Assembly: GCA_902791025.1 (NCBI GenBank)
Contig: CADATZ010000006.1
Span: forward strand, 66,303 to 130,302
Length of the DNA: 64,000 nt
Direction: 5' to 3'
Origin: an uncultured Chloroflexota bacterium
GTDB taxonomy: Bacteria; Chloroflexota; Anaerolineae; Anaerolineales; Anaerolineaceae
The notes under the pieces are model-generated. The model was not told where the DNA came from. It worked only from the letters and a program-made list of their open reading frames with translations, and did not search any database. Position numbers and translations under genes: made by a program. Positions 41,851 through 48,726 of this stretch are shown in pieces. The first letter of the stretch is position 1, and each line of letters starts with the position of its first letter.

Positions 41851-42481
41851 CTTTTTCTCCTTCTCTCAGCGAGGCTTCCAGTATCGGCAGCAGGAACCAG
41901 CAAAGGAAAAACCCAAACAGAGCACCGGTCACTGTCCGCAGGAGCGGTGTGCTTTCCCGGAAAGGAATAACCGGTATCAGCTGACTCAGCAGCTGCGTCC
42001 CTCCATCCAGGCCGATCGGTAAAACGCCAAAGATCAGCCAGTATTTCCAGTGGATGCGGCGGATTTGATTCCTGCTTAGGAAGAATATTAACGCAAAAAT
42101 GGCCATTGCGCCATAAATTGCTGTATCCCGCTGGCAAATTGCCATTTTATAGCCCATGTGCGGTGTTCCGTAAAAAGAGCGCGCATCGACTTCATTCATA
42201 TTGAGTCCGGAGGCTTCCGCAAAGGTGCGCATTGTGGAACCTTCTGAAGCGATGAGCGGATAGTAAGGTTGTTCTCCTTTCAGAAACCAGGATCGCCATG
42301 GATACTGGTGACAGAGAAAATGGAATCCGCGGTAAATAAATTTGGCAGTGCTATCCTTTCCGTTTGACATCAACATTGCGGGAAGTGCTGACATCCAGAT
42401 GTAAAAAATAAAAACAAACGCGAATAGCAAAGCGTATCCGCGTCGTATCAGTCCTTTTAAACCTTCGGACCTGCCCATCAC
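41837..42481 (-). CDS. DUF2085 membrane protein
   Basis: 214 residues with about four membrane segments. The family marks are FHFLCHQYPWRSWF and YKMAICQRDTAIYGAMAIF, with conserved Cys, His and Asp; the C-terminal helices contain LPIGLDGGTQLLSQLIP. Proteins of this family occur next to cell-envelope genes, but no function is known to me. It follows the L,D-transpeptidase by 1 bp and overlaps pgeF by 14 bp, so it is part of the smpB-LDT-DUF2085-pgeF unit. Confidence 0.8.
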   Translation of the reverse strand: MMGRSEGLKGLIRRGYALLFAFVFIFYIWMSALPAMLMSNGKDSTAKFIYRGFHFLCHQYPWRSWFLKGEQPYYPLIASEGSTMRTFAEASGLNMNEVDARSFYGTPHMGYKMAICQRDTAIYGAMAIFALIFFLSRNQIRRIHWKYWLIFGVLPIGLDGGTQLLSQLIPVIPFRESTPLLRTVTGALFGFFLCWFLLPILEASLREGEKDDLQ

Positions 42482-42482
42482 A

Positions 42483-43616
42483 TCAGTTTACAACCTCGAC
42501 TTTGGTACCCTGCAAACCGGCAGCGACGATATCAATATCGCCCGGATCCAGTGGAACGTAAGGATTGGTCCAGCGGTAGATCCATTTCGCGTCCTCATTA
42601 CGGCAATTGATGCAGCCGTGGGAACGGGCAACGCCGAAACTCGCATGCCAGAATACCCCATGAATCGCCGCGCCGCCGGTAGCGAACATGAAATTCCAGG
42701 GTACGCCCGGAGTGTCCCAGCCGCCGCCGGTCATGGCGCCGGCCATGTGCAGCGAAATCAGCTTCCGATGTGGGGAATGATTTCCGGTAGGTGTGGCATA
42801 ATTATCCGTTACCTGTCCGTCATCGCCGTAAACCCGTCCGGAGGACATACGGCAGAAGTACACCTCGTCCTTGCCCTCAAAACAGGTCAAAGTCTGATAG
42901 GTGAGGTTGGCGAGGATCCGTTTTTCTTCGGCGTCCGGATGGATCTGGGAGACATCTTCCTCCCGGATTCGGCGGAAACCGCGTCCATCTGCATAGACCA
43001 GGTCGCCGTAGGTTCCGTAAAGTTCGTTTACGCGGTAAAGTACGGTGCCATCGTAGCTGGTGCGGATATCATCGATCCAGAACACTTGACCGTAATATGC
43101 CCGCGGGTTGTGGCTGTAAATCTGCTGATACCAGGGGGAGATCGGATCCTTATCGAAGCTCAGGCCCACATAAGGGACGGTAATTTCTGCCCAGAAGCCC
43201 TTGCCCATGCTGGTTTGCGGCAGTTCGGTTTCCAGTTCGTTCGGTTCGTTTTTGACTTCCTGGACATTCGGGGAAAAGGCGTAACCGTAAGGAGTTTCAT
43301 ACCAGGTCGCGATTGGCGTCCCGGCGGGAGCTGCACCGATGACTTCCCGATAGATGGGAAACAGGGCATCTTCATAGACGATGCGGACGATTGGGGCATC
43401 CGCCGAGGGACGGGCGCGGAAGTTCAGAATACCACCGGAACAGTTCCTCCCCAGGAATTCCGCATCGGGGAAGTTGTCCAATGCGGCGGCACCGGCCAGA
43501 TGGGTGCGTGCGATTTTCGCTTCCACATCTTTCGGAAGCAAAAGCAAACCGGCTGCGGCCGCGGTAGTTTTGAGGAAATCCCTGCGGGACATTTTTCTCT
43601 CGGTAAAATTCTTCAT
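42483..43616 (-). CDS. L,D-transpeptidase (YkuD domain) with Tat signal
   Basis: 377 residues. The N-terminus has a twin-arginine signal (KMSRRDFLKTTAAAAGLLLLP). An SH3-like region follows (LNFRARPSADAPIVRIVYED), and the C-terminal YkuD domain carries AIHGVFWHASFGVARSHGCINC with the catalytic Cys. Such enzymes make 3-3 peptidoglycan cross-links or attach proteins to the wall outside the membrane. The start is uncertain: 43637, 43616 and 43592 are all possible; 43616 lies just past the smpB stop, and 43592 has GAGAG and gives a typical Tat start MSRRDF. The gap to smpB shows a heptamer-like run of TTCATTC, TTCCATC, TTCAATC. Confidence 0.87.
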   Translation of the reverse strand: MKNFTERKMSRRDFLKTTAAAAGLLLLPKDVEAKIARTHLAGAAALDNFPDAEFLGRNCSGGILNFRARPSADAPIVRIVYEDALFPIYREVIGAAPAGTPIATWYETPYGYAFSPNVQEVKNEPNELETELPQTSMGKGFWAEITVPYVGLSFDKDPISPWYQQIYSHNPRAYYGQVFWIDDIRTSYDGTVLYRVNELYGTYGDLVYADGRGFRRIREEDVSQIHPDAEEKRILANLTYQTLTCFEGKDEVYFCRMSSGRVYGDDGQVTDNYATPTGNHSPHRKLISLHMAGAMTGGGWDTPGVPWNFMFATGGAAIHGVFWHASFGVARSHGCINCRNEDAKWIYRWTNPYVPLDPGDIDIVAAGLQGTKVEVVN

Positions 43617-43626
43617 TCTTCCATCT

Positions 43627-44067
43627 TCAATCTTCATTACTTCTGCGCTGGGCGTCGCGTTTTGCGATCGTTTCTCGTTTGTCATAAAGCTTTTTCCCTT
43701 TTGCCAGGCCGATCTCAACTTTGGCAAGGCCGTGTGTCAGATAGACGCGCAGCGGAATGACTGTCACGCCTTTCATGCGGACTTCATTCCAGATTTTGCG
43801 GATCTCACGCTTGTTCAGCAGCAGCCGGCGGTTCCGGGTGGGATTGTGGCCAAAGCGGCTTGCCGGGTCGTAAGGCGCGATGTGAGCCCCAACCAGCCAG
43901 GCTTGCTTTCCGTCCTCGATTTTCACATATGCTTCTCCGAGGCTCATCTGTCCTGCGCGTACAGATTTGATTTCACTGCCCATCAGGGAGATACCGGCTT
44001 CATAGCTTTCCAATATAAAATATTCAAACCGCGCTTTGCGGTTGGTAGCAACTATTTTTTCACTCAT
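43627..44067 (-). CDS. smpB: SsrA-binding protein SmpB
   Basis: 146 residues (148 from an upstream GTG). SmpB brings tmRNA to stalled ribosomes. Motifs: NRKARFEYFILESYEAGISLMGSEIKSVRAG (in parts), EAYVKIEDGKQAWLVGAHIAPY, PTRNRRLLLNKREI and the basic C-terminal tail LAKGKKLYDKRETIAKRDAQR. No tmRNA gene could be recognised in the 1 kb on either side. The gene is first in a minus-strand unit with the L,D-transpeptidase, DUF2085 and pgeF. Confidence 0.95.
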   Translation of the reverse strand: MSEKIVATNRKARFEYFILESYEAGISLMGSEIKSVRAGQMSLGEAYVKIEDGKQAWLVGAHIAPYDPASRFGHNPTRNRRLLLNKREIRKIWNEVRMKGVTVIPLRVYLTHGLAKVEIGLAKGKKLYDKRETIAKRDAQRRSNED

Positions 44068-44116
44068 ACACACTATTTTAGCACGATTAATGAAGAAATC
44101 CTCATGACTCAGTAAT

Positions 44117-44665
44117 TTATGCCAATCGCATCTTCTCCAGGAATTCCTCGATACTCATACCGGCTTCTTCCGCTGCCTGATCAATGGTAATGTAATTTTT
44201 TTTCGTAAGACCAATAAGGGTTTGAAACTGTCCATCTTCTATGCCCTGTTCGTGCCCCTGTTGAAGTCCCTGCTGAAGTCCCTGTTCGTGTCCCTGTTCA
44301 AAAACATATTCCATCTGTTGTTCTTTATCAAGATGTGCAAACATAATATCCGGTACCTCCTCTTTGATAAGGTAATTCTTCAAAACATCTCTGTCTCTGC
44401 AAATTCGAATTGTCTCAGTAACAGCCTTTTCTGTTTTCCCGTATAATTTTATCTGTTCATCAAATACCCGGGTGAAGCTGACATATTGGTTGATAATGTC
44501 TCCCTTCTTTCCGTCATAGATAATTTTTGCCTTGACGTCGACAAATATCAGGATTCGAATCAGAATGTTGATCGTCCAGACAGATTGTTTCTCTATGAGG
44601 ATCATCAAACGGTTTCCTACAATGAATCCCAGATCATTTTCCTCGAAGCTTTTTAATTGTAAAAA
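44117..44665 (-). pseudogene. Relic of an Rpn/PD-(D/E)XK family nuclease
   Basis: Only the C-terminal part of the family is present: NDLGFIVGNRLMILIEKQS, a shortened middle, then EKAVTETIRICRDRDVLKNYLIKEE and the family's glycine/glutamine helix EQGHEQGLQQGLQQGHEQG. The N-terminal region is missing, and the sequence upstream in the same frame is encoded by a dispersed repeat (44688-44800), so the open frame beginning at 44785 is not a natural gene start. An internal deletion between LIRILIFVDVKAK and DGKKGD is likely. A complete family member lies at 38.9 kb. Confidence 0.7.
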
Positions 44666-44687
44666 TTTATTGTAACATAATTTAAAG

Positions 44688-44800
44688 TAACTGTTTAGAA
44701 CTCGAAGTGATGCACAATGAAACAAGCGGTGGTTCCGCTCTGGATCAACGTGACGAATCCGCTGACATTGGCCATTGTGTTCCATCCGGTAAAGGAGTGA
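44688..44800. repeat. Partial copy of the dispersed repeat
   Basis: GTAACTGTTTAGAACTCGAAGTGATGCACA (in parts) resembles the right half of the 25.9 kb element (GTATCTGTTCAGAACCCGAAGCGCTGCACA in parts). The rest forms its own hairpin: CACAATG at 44713-44719 pairs with CATTGTG at 44773-44779, and AGCGG with CCGCT inside. It marks the break point of the Rpn relic. The 44801-45050 stretch beyond is A/T-rich with no gene. Confidence 0.6.
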
Positions 44801-45052
44801 TTCGTATAGATAAAACGGCTATCGGCAACGGGCAGCGGTGCAATCGATTCCAGCCATCGATATAATAACCTGATAATTGAAATGTTTGTGAGGAATTATT
44901 CCAAACTCGATCAGTGTACATGGAACCGGTAATCTTTTTTATCGTGGGTGTCCCAGATATTCTTTGTTGAGAAAACTTATCTAATATTCTAAATATAATT
45001 AAATATTAATTCTTAAAAAATAATATATAATTAGAAAATAATAAATATTTAC

Positions 45053-45080
45053 TTGACAAAATAGAAAATAGTGCTATTAT
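45053..45080 (+). promoter_or_regulatory. Promoter of the acidic coiled-coil protein gene
   Basis: TTGACA (45053-45058) and TATTAT (45075-45080), 16 bp apart, are preceded by a strongly A/T-rich 80 bp that could act as an UP element. A perfect heptamer array starts 2 bp after the -10 box, so the transcription start lies within it. Confidence 0.7.
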
Positions 45081-45081
45081 A

Positions 45082-45137
45082 GGAGATAGGAGATAGGAGA
45101 TAGGAGATAGGAGATAGGAGATAGGAGATAGGAGATA
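45082..45137. repeat. Perfect tandem array of eight GGAGATA units
   Basis: Eight identical 7 bp units without a mismatch, followed by a ninth, broken unit. It is the only perfect array in the window; the others have drifted. It covers the expected transcription start and the first part of the leader of the gene at 45228. Slippage would change leader length in steps of 7. Confidence 0.92.
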
Positions 45138-45153
45138 GGGTTCCTTGCTCCAT

Positions 45154-45209
45154 CTGGCCACTAACCACTAACCACTAACCACTGGTCACTGACCACTGAA
45201 CACTGAATG
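45154..45209. repeat. Degenerate heptamer array (CTAACCA/CTGACCA type)
   Basis: CTGGCCA, three CTAACCA, CTGGTCA, CTGACCA, CTGAACA, CTGAATG in register, ending 1 bp before AAAGGAGGT, the ribosome binding site of the next gene. With the GGAGATA block it makes up almost the whole leader. Confidence 0.82.
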
Positions 45210-45227
45210 AAAGGAGGTACGTGTCGA

Positions 45228-46391
45228 ATGAATGAGATGACGATTGAAACCATGGACATCATTGACGGTGTGCGTGCAATGCGAAAGCTGCAAATAGAAA
45301 GCGCGGCCAAATTTGGCGATAAAGACAAATACGGCTATGAGTTCGAATATTCTGATTCCTTCGGCACAGATACCCTCAAATTTCAGGAAACGGCGATGAT
45401 GCTCGAGGTTGAAGCGAATGAAACCTTCAAAATCATGCGCGAGATCAACCGTCATTCTCCGCTCTATTTCCAGATGTGCGCTCAGCTTGAAAAATTGATC
45501 AGCCAGCTGGGCAGCGTCTGCATCACCAAGGCGGTCAAGGAACAGCAGGAAAGGGATACCTACAAGCTGCTGGAACGGCTGACGATCCGGCGTCTGCGGG
45601 AAATGACCGCTTTCAATTTTAGAAAATGTTACCAGTCTTTCCTGGAAAGTCAATCTGTTCTGGTGTATAACGCCAGTGCGCTGGGATTTTCCATTCGCTG
45701 GTCGGCATTGGATAAACGCCTGCTTGCCACGGAAGAAAAAATCGAAAAGATCAAAACCGGAAAACTCAAAATTGATATTACAACTCCGCAGGAGAAGCTG
45801 GCCGATCAAGTGAAAGATCAAACTGGGACTGACGCGGATGAGCCGAAGCAGGATAAAGCTGCTGCTGAATCCGTGCCGGACTCTGCTCCGGAACCGGTAA
45901 AAAAGCCGGAAACACCCGCAGCATTTGTCTCAAAAGGCCGGGCTTTTTCCGTTGATAAATCTTCTTTCGGGAATGCCGATGTCCGGATCTCCAAAGCGGA
46001 ATCTGGATCTGAAATGGATCAGACGGATGTGAACGAAGTTCAATCTGCCGCCGAAGCTGTACCGGCAGTTGACAATGCTCAGCCGGAACACGAAGCGGAT
46101 GAAAATAATCAGCTTCCGGCAGCAGTTAAGACAGAGGAAAACAAAGCATCAGCTGAGTTCTCTGAGTTGGATGATGTTCTTTCAGAAGCCGAAAACGATG
46201 ATTTCAGCGTTATAGATCCTGATGAAGTTTCCGATGATGAATCAGCGGAAGGTGATGAATACGAAACTGATGCGGAAGAAGATCTTCCATTCGTCTCCGA
46301 AGAACTGGTTCGCAGGATGTCTGCGTTTGTCAACAGCCCTGAATTTCTAAGATTCCAACTCCCGGAATATGAATATGCGCTGCCGCCATAA
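45228..46391 (+). CDS. Hypothetical protein with helical N-terminal domain and acidic tail
   Basis: 387 residues, unrecognised. Residues 1 to about 190 are charged, mostly helical (MMLEVEANETFKIMREINRH, LLERLTIRRLREMTAFNFRK, LLATEEKIEKIKTGKLKI). Residues about 195-370 are disordered in appearance: rich in E, D, A, S and P (AESVPDSAPEPVKKPE, DDFSVIDPDEVSDDESAEGD). A short C-terminal segment RRMSAFVNSPEFLRFQLPEYEYALPP follows. No signal peptide or membrane segment. The ATG at 45228 is chosen because AAAGGAGGT is in front; an ATG seven codons earlier lies within that site. It is monocistronic behind its own promoter and repeat-filled leader. Confidence 0.75.
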   Translation: MNEMTIETMDIIDGVRAMRKLQIESAAKFGDKDKYGYEFEYSDSFGTDTLKFQETAMMLEVEANETFKIMREINRHSPLYFQMCAQLEKLISQLGSVCITKAVKEQQERDTYKLLERLTIRRLREMTAFNFRKCYQSFLESQSVLVYNASALGFSIRWSALDKRLLATEEKIEKIKTGKLKIDITTPQEKLADQVKDQTGTDADEPKQDKAAAESVPDSAPEPVKKPETPAAFVSKGRAFSVDKSSFGNADVRISKAESGSEMDQTDVNEVQSAAEAVPAVDNAQPEHEADENNQLPAAVKTEENKASAEFSELDDVLSEAENDDFSVIDPDEVSDDESAEGDEYETDAEEDLPFVSEELVRRMSAFVNSPEFLRFQLPEYEYALPP

Positions 46392-46418
46392 AGAAAAAGG
46401 TAACAAAGTAAATATAGA

Positions 46419-46442
46419 GCCGAAAGCGGATGTTTTCGGCTG
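46419..46442 (+). terminator. Hairpin after the acidic protein gene
   Basis: AGCCGAAA and TTTCGGCT form an 8 bp stem around 8 nt, 27 bp after the stop codon. There is no clear U-tract, so termination is only likely. Confidence 0.45.
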
Positions 46443-46461
46443 TATGTGGTTAAGAACAGCA

Positions 46462-46610
46462 AAGGGGTCGGACCTTCAGGTCCGTCTCCGCCATCTTGCC
46501 GGGGATGGTCTTTTAGATATACCCAAACCAATCCAAGACAAGGGATGATTCCCTTCCCTGCTTTCATCCCAGTCAAAGGCGGCAGGGATGAAGTGTGTAG
46601 GTCCGCCCCC
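46462..46610. other. Highly structured non-coding segment
   Basis: The outer arms GGGGTCGGACCT (46464-46475) and AGGTCCGCCCC (46599-46609) can close about 147 nt. Inside, CGGACCT-TC-AGGTCCG (46469-46484) is a perfect alternative hairpin, and CCATC/GATGG (46491-46508), AGGGA/TCCCT (46541-46554) and CATCCC/GGGATG (46565-46590) form further stems. It is richer in G+C than its surroundings and contains no plausible gene. It ends right at the -35 of the next promoter. It could be a small RNA, a riboregulator or the end of an old mobile element. Confidence 0.45.
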
Positions 46611-46612
46611 TC

Positions 46613-46641
46613 TTGACAGCTTATTTTAATTGCGATACAAT
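46613..46641 (+). promoter_or_regulatory. Promoter of the amrB-amrA fusion gene
   Basis: TTGACA (46613-46618, perfect) and TACAAT (46636-46641) are exactly 17 bp apart, 35 bp before the start codon. Confidence 0.8.
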
Positions 46642-46676
46642 ATTATTAGAATATCCGTCCGAAAGGAGAAGTGCTC

Positions 46677-47972
46677 ATGATCCAGGCTGTTATCATGCCG
46701 CATCCGCCGATTGCCCGTCATCTGGTGGGCCGTGGGGAGGAAGTAAAAATTCAGAAAACGCTTGACGCTTACAAAAAAGCGTCGGAACAGATACGGGAAT
46801 ATGCTCCGGAAACGATCGTTATTATTTCTCCGCATAATATCTTCTTCCGCGATGCCTTTTATGTTTCTCCGGGAAAGACTTATACCGACAGTTTGTCGCG
46901 ATTCGGTGCAGGAGCGGACAGGGTCTCTGTCCCTTATGATGATGAATTGCGGGCGGAAATTGTCCGTTTGATGGAGGAAAAGAACATTCCTGCTGTCCAG
47001 GATCCGCGTTATGGGAATGAACCGGATCACGGTTCGCTGATCCCGCTGCTCTTTGTGAATGAGGTTTACGAGAATTATCGCGTGGTTCGTATCGCCCCCT
47101 CCATGCTTTCCGATGAAACGCTGATGGAAGTCGGCAGGATCATTGAACGGGCGGCTGCCCACGTAGACAGAAAAATCACCCTGATTGCCAGCGGCGACCT
47201 TTCTCACAAGCTGCTCCCGGAAGGCCCATATGGATATGTGAAGGAAGGCCCGGAATTTGACGAACGTGTTACGGAAATGATGCGCAGTGGAACCCTTTCC
47301 GCCTTCCGGGAGTTTTCTCCGGATTTCCGCGACCGCTGCGCGGAATGCGGGCTGCCGGGGTTCATTATGCTCTCCGGTGCTCTCGAAAATTATCATATCG
47401 GCCCTGATTTTCTCTCTTATGAAGGAACTTTCGGCGTTGGTTATGCCATCTGCACCTTTGCGTGTGAGGATGCCTGTGTGCGGCTGGCAGTGGATTCGCT
47501 GGAGAAATTTATTCGTACCGGGAAGCATCTCGCCAGACCGGATGATCTTCCGGGATGGATGACATCACAGCGGGCGGGTGTTTTTGTTTCGCTCCATAAG
47601 CATGGGGAGCTGCGGGGCTGTATCGGGACCATCATGCCCTGGTCCGACTGTGTCGCGGATGAAATTATCAGCCTGGCAGTGGAAGCCGGTACCCGTGACC
47701 CGCGGTTTTATCCTGTGACGGTGGATGAGCTTCCAGAGCTGGAATACAATGTCGATGTTTTATCAGCCCCGGAAAAAGCCGATAAAGCACAGCTTGATGC
47801 CAAACGATACGGCGTGATCGTCACTAATGGAAGACGCCGCGGTTTGCTGCTTCCTGATCTGGAAGGTGTGGATACGCCCGGACAGCAGATTGCGATTGCG
47901 CTGCAGAAAGCGGGTATCCGTTCTGACGAGATGTATGATTTGGAGAGATTTACTGTGGAAAGGCATAAATAG
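46677..47972 (+). CDS. amrB-amrA: AmmeMemoRadiSam system fusion protein AmrB-AmrA (Memo + AMMECR1)
   Basis: 431 residues with two domains. Residues 1 to about 255 are the Memo/AmrB domain related to LigB-type dioxygenases: AVIMPHPPIARHLVG, ETIVIISPHNIFFRD, YGNEPDHGSLIPLLFV and LIASGDLSHKL with the metal-binding His positions. Residues about 260-431 are AMMECR1/AmrA: GVFVSLHKHGELRGCIGTIMP (conserved LRGCIG), SLAVEAGTRDPRFYPVTVDELPELEYNVDVLS (in parts), GRRRGLLLPDLEGVDT. The radical SAM member AmrS is at 23.5 kb. AAAGGAG precedes the ATG at 46677. Confidence 0.92.
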   Translation: MIQAVIMPHPPIARHLVGRGEEVKIQKTLDAYKKASEQIREYAPETIVIISPHNIFFRDAFYVSPGKTYTDSLSRFGAGADRVSVPYDDELRAEIVRLMEEKNIPAVQDPRYGNEPDHGSLIPLLFVNEVYENYRVVRIAPSMLSDETLMEVGRIIERAAAHVDRKITLIASGDLSHKLLPEGPYGYVKEGPEFDERVTEMMRSGTLSAFREFSPDFRDRCAECGLPGFIMLSGALENYHIGPDFLSYEGTFGVGYAICTFACEDACVRLAVDSLEKFIRTGKHLARPDDLPGWMTSQRAGVFVSLHKHGELRGCIGTIMPWSDCVADEIISLAVEAGTRDPRFYPVTVDELPELEYNVDVLSAPEKADKAQLDAKRYGVIVTNGRRRGLLLPDLEGVDTPGQQIAIALQKAGIRSDEMYDLERFTVERHK

Positions 47973-48002
47973 TAGTAAATGGTGAGGAAGAAGGATGTTT
48001 TT

Positions 48003-48716
48003 ATGAAAAAGTTTTATATTCTTGTATTATTGTTTGTGATAATGATTTCAACAGCAGTTCAGGCGGAGACAAGCTTTGATGAGCAAATCAACCTGATTGC
48101 ATCCAATGCTGATTTGTGGAAACAAGATGTCGAATACGGTGTCTGGGGGTACGTTATAACAGATCTTGACCACAATGGGCAATTGGAAATTCTCTCCTGC
48201 TCTGTTCAGGGTACAGGCTTTTATTCCTACATCAAGGCTTATGAGGTCAATAAAGATGGCACGGAGTTGAATGATCTTATGAAAGAACTGACGTACAGAA
48301 CCGATTCTTCGCCCGACATTATGGTTTCTTCGGTTCCCGTCTACTTTGATAAGGAATCTAACCGGTACTATTATATTTTTGACGATATGATCCGCAGCGG
48401 TATGGCTGAATATTATGAGAACAAGCGGGCTGTTTCTGTGGTTGACGATCTTTGGAAAGAAATTATGCTGGCTGATAAAGCCACCATTTATACAGATGCT
48501 GATCATGCGAAAGTCACATGCAGCGATGGAAATGGAAATGAGATCAGTGAAGCTCGGTATGCTGAGATTGCTGACATTGTGTTCAGCAATCTGGAATCCG
48601 GGGAAGCCTGCTTCAATTGGACCACAACCGACAATGATGAATTCTCGTCTTTGACAGTACCGCAGTTGATTGAAAATCTGAAATCTGCTGCACAAGACCA
48701 ATGCCGGACATATTGA
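48003..48716 (+). CDS. Hypothetical secreted protein
   Basis: 237 residues with a signal peptide (KKFYILVLLFVIMISTAVQA, cut about residue 21). The mature part begins TSFDEQINLIASNADLWKQD and contains WGYVITDLDHNGQLEILSCSVQGTG, an acidic D-x-D/N-x-G loop of the kind that binds calcium or occurs in FG-GAP-like repeats. No known family could be assigned. The gene starts 30 bp after the amr fusion and is convergent with the secreted protein gene downstream (10 bp apart). Confidence 0.7.
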   Translation: MKKFYILVLLFVIMISTAVQAETSFDEQINLIASNADLWKQDVEYGVWGYVITDLDHNGQLEILSCSVQGTGFYSYIKAYEVNKDGTELNDLMKELTYRTDSSPDIMVSSVPVYFDKESNRYYYIFDDMIRSGMAEYYENKRAVSVVDDLWKEIMLADKATIYTDADHAKVTCSDGNGNEISEARYAEIADIVFSNLESGEACFNWTTTDNDEFSSLTVPQLIENLKSAAQDQCRTY

Positions 48717-48726
48717 CAGTTTTGAA

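Noticed and set aside
43500..45060. tmRNA gene near smpB
   Set aside because: No tRNA-Ala-like ends or tag-peptide frame could be recognised in the surrounding non-coding sequence.
45082..45209. Regular short repeats as a CRISPR array
   Set aside because: The unit is 7 bp and repeats are directly adjacent; there are no 20-40 bp spacers and no cas genes.
46109..46576. Minus-strand frame of 155 codons across the acidic gene end and the structured segment
   Set aside because: It overlaps a well-supported gene, is low in complexity and lies in a hairpin-rich region; no family resemblance.
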